Source: Clostridia bacterium (GTDB taxonomy: Bacteria; Bacillota_A; Clostridia; Oscillospirales; CAG-272). Taken from it: a stretch of 9,665 nucleotides of DNA. Of the stretch, positions 6,570 to 9,665 are shown piece after piece. Both the position numbers and the translations under genes were made by a program. The notes under the pieces were generated by a model, which worked only from the letters and a program-made list of their open reading frames with translations, did no database searches and was not told the origin of the DNA. Within the stretch, counting starts at the first letter, position 1, and every line of letters starts with the position of its first letter. The DNA lies in contig JAFVYX010000301.1 of the NCBI GenBank assembly GCA_017500625.1, forward strand, positions 1 through 9,665, written 5' to 3'.

Positions 6570-7577
6570 ATGGAATACCGAGCATTGGGCAAGACGGGGC
6601 TTTCGGTCTCGCGGCTGGGCCTTGGGGGGATCCCCGTCCAGAGGACCGACGCCGAGGGGGCGCGCGCCCTTGTGGGCGAGCTGCTTCGCCACGGCGTGAA
6701 TTTCATTGACACGGCACGGGCCTACACGGTGAGCGAGGCGCTCCTCGGCGAGGCGCTCCTCGGTGTGCGCGACCGCTTTGTGCTGGCGACCAAGAGTATG
6801 GCGCGCACGCGCGAGGCGATGGAGGCCGACATAGCCAAAAGCTTTGCCGATCTTCGCACCGATCACATCGACCTCTACCAGGTCCATAACCCGAGCGAGA
6901 GGGACCTGGCGACAGTGACGGCCCCCGGCGGCGCGCTGGAGGCGCTGCTGGCGGCGAAGGCGGCGGGCAGGATCGGGCACATCGGGATCACGCTCCACTC
7001 GGCCGAGCTCTTTGCCGTGGCGGTCGAGCTGCCGTGGGTGGAGACCATCATGTTCCCCTACAACCTTGTGGAAACGCAGGGCGAGGAGCTGATCGCACAG
7101 TGCGCCGAGCGAGGCATCGCGTTCATCGCTATGAAGCCCCTGGCGGGTGGGGCGATCGAGGACGCCGCTACGGCGCTCCGCTTCATCGCGCAAAACCCCC
7201 ACGTGACGGTGGTGATCCCCGGCATGGCCGAGGTCGCCGAGGTCGAGAGGAACGTTGCGGCTGTGGCCGATGCGGCGCCCCTTTCCGAGGAGGAGCTGGC
7301 TACGGTCGAGAAAACGCGAAAGACGCTTGGCACAAGCTTCTGCCGCCGCTGTGGCTACTGCGCCCCCTGCACGGTGGGGATCAACATTCCCGCGGTCTTT
7401 CTCTTTGAGGGCTACCACAGCCGCTACGACCTCAAGGACTGGGCGCAGGTGCGCTACGCCACACTCGCGACCAAGGCCTCGGCCTGCATCGGGTGCGGCG
7501 CGTGCGAGGAGCGCTGTCCCTACCACCTACCGATCCGCGATATGATGAAAAGAGCCGCCGCCACGCTTGAGGAATAA
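6570..7577 (+). CDS. Aldo/keto reductase with C-terminal 4Fe-4S ferredoxin-like domain
   Basis: 335 residues. ATG 6570 lies 6 nt after AAGGAG (6558-6563). An in-frame ATG at 6540 overlaps the -10 box and is rejected, as is the open frame that continues upstream inside the permease gene. The N-terminal (1-250) is an aldo/keto reductase barrel: LGKTGLSVSRLGLGG at the start and a complete catalytic tetrad Asp47, Tyr52, Lys75 and His106 (QVHN). The tail has CRRCGYCAPC (Cys258, 261, 264, 267) and CIGCGACEERCP (Cys306, 309, 312, 316), the usual cysteine pattern of AKRs fused to a ferredoxin-like domain. Family knowledge suggests an NAD(P)H-linked oxidoreductase that exchanges electrons through Fe-S clusters in anaerobes, but the substrate is unknown. 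It has no signal peptide and is probably cytoplasmic. Its own promoter and the shared 3' terminator make it monocistronic. Confidence 0.93.
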   Translation: MEYRALGKTGLSVSRLGLGGIPVQRTDAEGARALVGELLRHGVNFIDTARAYTVSEALLGEALLGVRDRFVLATKSMARTREAMEADIAKSFADLRTDHIDLYQVHNPSERDLATVTAPGGALEALLAAKAAGRIGHIGITLHSAELFAVAVELPWVETIMFPYNLVETQGEELIAQCAERGIAFIAMKPLAGGAIEDAATALRFIAQNPHVTVVIPGMAEVAEVERNVAAVADAAPLSEEELATVEKTRKTLGTSFCRRCGYCAPCTVGINIPAVFLFEGYHSRYDLKDWAQVRYATLATKASACIGCGACEERCPYHLPIRDMMKRAAATLEE

Positions 7578-7604
7578 AAAAAGCCGCCCGTGGGCGGCTT
7601 TTTT
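7577..7604. terminator. Bidirectional terminator shared by convergent genes
   Basis: AAAAAAGCCGCC (from 7577) and GGCGGCTTTTTT (to 7604) form a symmetric hairpin with a CGTG loop. It gives a GC stem plus T-run on both strands. It starts at the last base of the reductase stop codon and lies 10 nt beyond the symporter stop at 7615, so it ends both transcripts. Confidence 0.92.
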
Positions 7605-7614
7605 TATTCGAATA

Positions 7615-9168
7615 TCACTCGTCCTCGCTCTCGCGGACCATTTCGGCGGCCTGCACGGCGGGATCGAAGTTGTACATCGGCTCAATGCTCTCGCCCTTCT
7701 GGCGGCGGAGATAGTTCCGCGTGATCTTAACGACCACGGGGGACATGACCAGAACGCCGATGAGGTTGGGGATCATCATCAGACCGTTGAAGGTGTCCGA
7801 GATATCCCAGGCGAGCGAGGACGTCAGCACCGCACCGAAGATGACGGTAATGACGTGAATGATGCGGAAGACGTAGGTGGTCTTGGCGCCGAAGAGGTAT
7901 TCCCACGCCTTCGAGCCGTAGTGCGACCAGCCGAGAACGGTGGTAAAGGCAAAGAGGAACATCGCAATGGCGATGAACTTCTCACCGAGGCCAAACCAGG
8001 GGAAGACCGAGTTGAAGGCACCGCCGACGAGGGTGGCGTCGGTATAGCCCTCGGCGATCTCACCCGTAAGGACGTTGAAGACACCGCCGTCAAGGCCGCC
8101 CGCCGTCAGAATGACGAGAGCGGTCATGGTGCAGACGACCATCGTGTCGGCAAACACCTCAAAGATGCCCCACATACCCTGCTTGACGGGCTCCTTGATG
8201 TTGGAGTTCGAGTGGACCATGACCGAGGAGCCGAGGCCCGCCTCGTTCGAGAAGACGCCGCGCTTGAAGCCCTGCGTCACGACCTTGCTGACCACAACGC
8301 CGAAGCCACCGCCGACGAAGGCCTCCGGGCAGAAGGCGTTGACAAAGATGGCGCGGAAGGCGGGGAGAATGTTGGTGATATTGACACAGAGGATCGTAAG
8401 ACTGCCGAGAACAAAGAGGACGACCATAAAGGGAACGACCTTTTCCGCCACGCTGGCGATGCGCTTGAGACCGCCGAGCGTGATGAGGGCGGTGAGGATC
8501 ATAAGGATCGCACCGAGAATGACGTTGTAGAGCGAAACGCCGCCAAAGACCTCCACAGAGGAGAGGGCGGACACGTCAAAGGCGCCCGCAACGTTGGTGA
8601 CGATCTTGTTGACCTGGCCCATGCTGCCGATACCGAACGAGGCCAGCATCGTAAAAATGCAGAAAAGGATCGCCAGCACCTTGCCGACGTGCTTCATGCC
8701 CTTCTTGCGGCCAAGGCCGTCGGTCAGATAGTACATCGCGCCGCCGGCCCACTCGCCCTCCTCGTTCTTACGGCGATAATAGATGCCGAGAACGTTTTCA
8801 GCATAGTTGGTCATCATACCGAAGAAGGCGGCGATCCACATCCAGAACACAGCGCCCGCACCGCCGATGCAGATGGCGGCGGCAACGCCCGCGATGTTGC
8901 CCGTGCCGACCGTGGCGGCCAGCGCCGTACAGAGGGCCTGGAAGGGCGAGATCGAGCCCTTTTCCTTGCTGTGCTTGATGACGTCCCTATGAAAGAGACT
9001 GCCGAGGGTGTTGCGGAACCAAAGTCCGATGTGCGCTACCTGGAAAAAGCGCGTGAGCGCGGTCACGATGATGCCGGTGCCAATGAGCAGAAGCAGGCCG
9101 AAAACGCCCCAGACGACACCGTTGATCTCGCCGTTGACGGCTTCCACCGCCGCTAAGATCTTGTTCAT
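7615..9168 (-). CDS. AGCS-family alanine/glycine:cation symporter, riboswitch-controlled
   Basis: 517 residues reading leftward from ATG 9168. GGGAGG (9185-9180) lies 11 nt upstream. A TTG two codons earlier (9174) has a 5-nt spacing to the same site and is an alternative. The frame opens further, to a TTG at 9201, but that precedes the ribosome binding site. The protein is a polytopic membrane protein of normal length for the sodium:alanine symporter (SAF/AGCS, TC 2.A.25) family. The family signature lies around 74-111: SPFQALCTALAATVGTGNIA followed by a glycine-rich stretch and FWMW. It takes up a small amino acid with Na+ or H+. A tandem glycine riboswitch in the leader argues that glycine is a substrate. 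The C-terminus is acidic and hydrophilic. It is probably transcribed alone, from the promoter at 9477-9505 to the shared terminator. Confidence 0.94.
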   Translation of the reverse strand: MNKILAAVEAVNGEINGVVWGVFGLLLLIGTGIIVTALTRFFQVAHIGLWFRNTLGSLFHRDVIKHSKEKGSISPFQALCTALAATVGTGNIAGVAAAICIGGAGAVFWMWIAAFFGMMTNYAENVLGIYYRRKNEEGEWAGGAMYYLTDGLGRKKGMKHVGKVLAILFCIFTMLASFGIGSMGQVNKIVTNVAGAFDVSALSSVEVFGGVSLYNVILGAILMILTALITLGGLKRIASVAEKVVPFMVVLFVLGSLTILCVNITNILPAFRAIFVNAFCPEAFVGGGFGVVVSKVVTQGFKRGVFSNEAGLGSSVMVHSNSNIKEPVKQGMWGIFEVFADTMVVCTMTALVILTAGGLDGGVFNVLTGEIAEGYTDATLVGGAFNSVFPWFGLGEKFIAIAMFLFAFTTVLGWSHYGSKAWEYLFGAKTTYVFRIIHVITVIFGAVLTSSLAWDISDTFNGLMMIPNLIGVLVMSPVVVKITRNYLRRQKGESIEPMYNFDPAVQAAEMVRESEDE

Positions 9169-9200
9169 TTCCAAATGAACCTCCCATAAAATTTCTGTCA

Positions 9201-9245
9201 ACCGAACAAAACAAAGGTCACCGCTATCCGTGGATAGCGGTGACC
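9201..9245 (-). terminator. Riboswitch expression-platform terminator
   Basis: On the - strand GGTCACCGCTATCC (9245-9232) pairs perfectly with GGATAGCGGTGACC (9229-9216). The two apex C-G pairs would open to give a loop. A T-rich tract, TTTGTTTTGTT (9215-9205), follows. It lies between the riboswitch and the symporter ribosome binding site, so it would control read-through into the gene. Both arms have partners upstream in the riboswitch (see findings). Confidence 0.87.
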
Positions 9246-9285
9246 AAGAAAAGACGGCACAGAGGGAAATCCTCTATTACATTCG

Positions 9286-9454
9286 ATCTGTCCTTTTGCC
9301 TGAGAGATTGTGGTGTGACCCCTTGCCCCTTCGGCACTCGCGAAAAGCGAGCTTCTCCAGATTGCTATCCGTCAGCAGTCTCCGTCTTACGACACCCGAG
9401 AGTATTACCCCTTTGGAAAGGCCGTGGCCTTATCTCCTGCTGATTTCATTTAGC
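9286..9454 (-). promoter_or_regulatory. Tandem glycine riboswitch (gcvT type)
   Basis: It reads leftward. Aptamer 1 spans about 9443-9372, with P1 TCAGCAG (9443-9437) pairing with CTGCTGA (9378-9372). It holds GGAGA, an AAGGCC/GGCCTT hairpin, CCAAAGGGGTAA and CTCTCGGG. Aptamer 2 spans about 9362-9286, with P1 ATCTG (9362-9358) pairing with CAGAT (9290-9286). It holds GGAGA, a CTCGC/GCGAG hairpin, GCCGAAGGGGCAAGG and CTCTCAGGCAAAAGGACAG, which match the glycine aptamer consensus closely. A leader-linker P0 is visible: GCTA (9454-9451) with TAGC (9367-9364), enclosing UGA and GGA elements that fit a kink-turn. Glycine riboswitches control glycine cleavage genes and amino-acid symporters; here the target is the AGCS symporter. 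Confidence 0.93.
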
Positions 9455-9476
9455 TTTATTCAGTTTAACAGTAACA

Positions 9477-9505
9477 AGTATAGCGCTTTGCGCGAATTTT
9501 GTCAA
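9477..9505 (-). promoter_or_regulatory. Promoter of the riboswitch-symporter transcript
   Basis: On the - strand a perfect TTGACA (9505-9500), a 17-nt spacer and TATACT (9482-9477). The transcription start is expected near 9470, leaving about 300 nt of leader. The spacer contains GCGC-TTT-GCGC (9483-9493), a short inverted repeat that could be an operator or chance. The -35 box is only 25 nt past the stop codon of the preceding gene. Confidence 0.88.
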
Positions 9506-9530
9506 GAGGGTTCTCGTAAGTTTTTATTTT

Positions 9531-9665
9531 TCATTTCTCGGCGATGCAACGGGCCACGTGGACACCGCTGGCCGAGGCGTGGGAGAGCGAGTGGGTGATG
9601 CCGCTGCCGTCACCGATGACGTAGAGGCCCGCGTGGCGCGACTCGAGATCGGCACTCACCTCGAC
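9531..9665 (-). CDS. C-terminal end of a FAD-dependent dehydrogenase (COG2509-like), partial
   Basis: The last 44 codons and the TGA stop (9533-9531) of a leftward gene that begins beyond the window. The end includes HAGLYVIGDGSGITHSLSHA followed by SASGVHVARCIAEK. GLYxIGDG is the FAD-binding ATG/GD motif near the C-terminus of flavoprotein oxidoreductases. The run of Ser/Ala-rich sequence with SASGV fits the uncharacterised FAD-dependent dehydrogenase group COG2509. Most of the protein is absent here, so the subfamily is tentative. No terminator is visible in the roughly 25 nt before the symporter promoter, so read-through into the riboswitch leader is possible. Confidence 0.8.
   Translation of the reverse strand, partial: VEVSADLESRHAGLYVIGDGSGITHSLSHASASGVHVARCIAEK

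Noticed and set aside
7567..9156. Long open frame on the + strand opposite the symporter
   Set aside because: The translation is rich in Asp, Glu, Arg and His with no family match, as expected for the reverse of a hydrophobic membrane protein gene. The - strand frame has the AGCS signature and a riboswitch leader.
9483..9493. GCGC-TTT-GCGC inverted repeat as a separate operator
   Set aside because: Four-base arms are too short to call a regulator site; it is only mentioned in the promoter entry.

Overview
The window (9,665 bases) looks like a chromosomal stretch of a moderately GC-rich anaerobic Firmicute, probably an uncultured gut-type Clostridia. The grounds are consensus sigma-A type promoters, strong GGAGG-like ribosome binding sites, hairpin plus T-run terminators, a lipoprotein signal of clostridial type, a tandem glycine riboswitch on an amino-acid symporter, and a ferredoxin-tailed aldo/keto reductase. 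The taxonomic placement is inference. No phage, insertion sequence, CRISPR array, tRNA or rRNA was seen.

Layout, left to right. On the + strand, a NagZ-type GH3 glycosidase (12-1700) is followed, with no terminator between them, by a ceramidase-fold protein (1771-3240) that ends at a strong terminator (3257-3291). After a hairpin-rich gap comes a promoter with an overlapping palindrome (3421-3458). It drives a TAXI-type TRAP transporter: a lipoprotein substrate-binding subunit (3482-4435), a hairpin/T-run between the genes (4450-4492), and a fused membrane subunit (4510-6459) closed by another terminator (6473-6509). An aldo/keto reductase with two four-cysteine iron-sulfur motifs (6570-7577) has its own extended -10 promoter and meets the leftward symporter gene at a shared bidirectional terminator.

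The right part reads leftward. An AGCS-family symporter (7615-9168) is preceded by a leader of about 300 nt. The leader holds a consensus promoter (9477-9505), a tandem glycine riboswitch with a probable leader-linker kink-turn (9286-9454), and a terminator hairpin (9201-9245). The linker between the aptamers repeats one arm of the terminator, which suggests a concrete switching mechanism and suggests that the symporter carries glycine. The window ends inside the 3' end of a COG2509-like FAD dehydrogenase (9531-9665, - strand).

How the genes fit together: the left pair may act on glycosylated or lipid-like substrates in the cytoplasm, but neither substrate can be read from sequence. The middle pair is one high-affinity solute importer. 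The right gene is a riboswitch-controlled amino-acid importer. Most of the content is ordinary metabolism and transport. The most rewarding parts are the riboswitch/terminator architecture and the ceramidase-fold protein, which appears to lack the catalytic serine.
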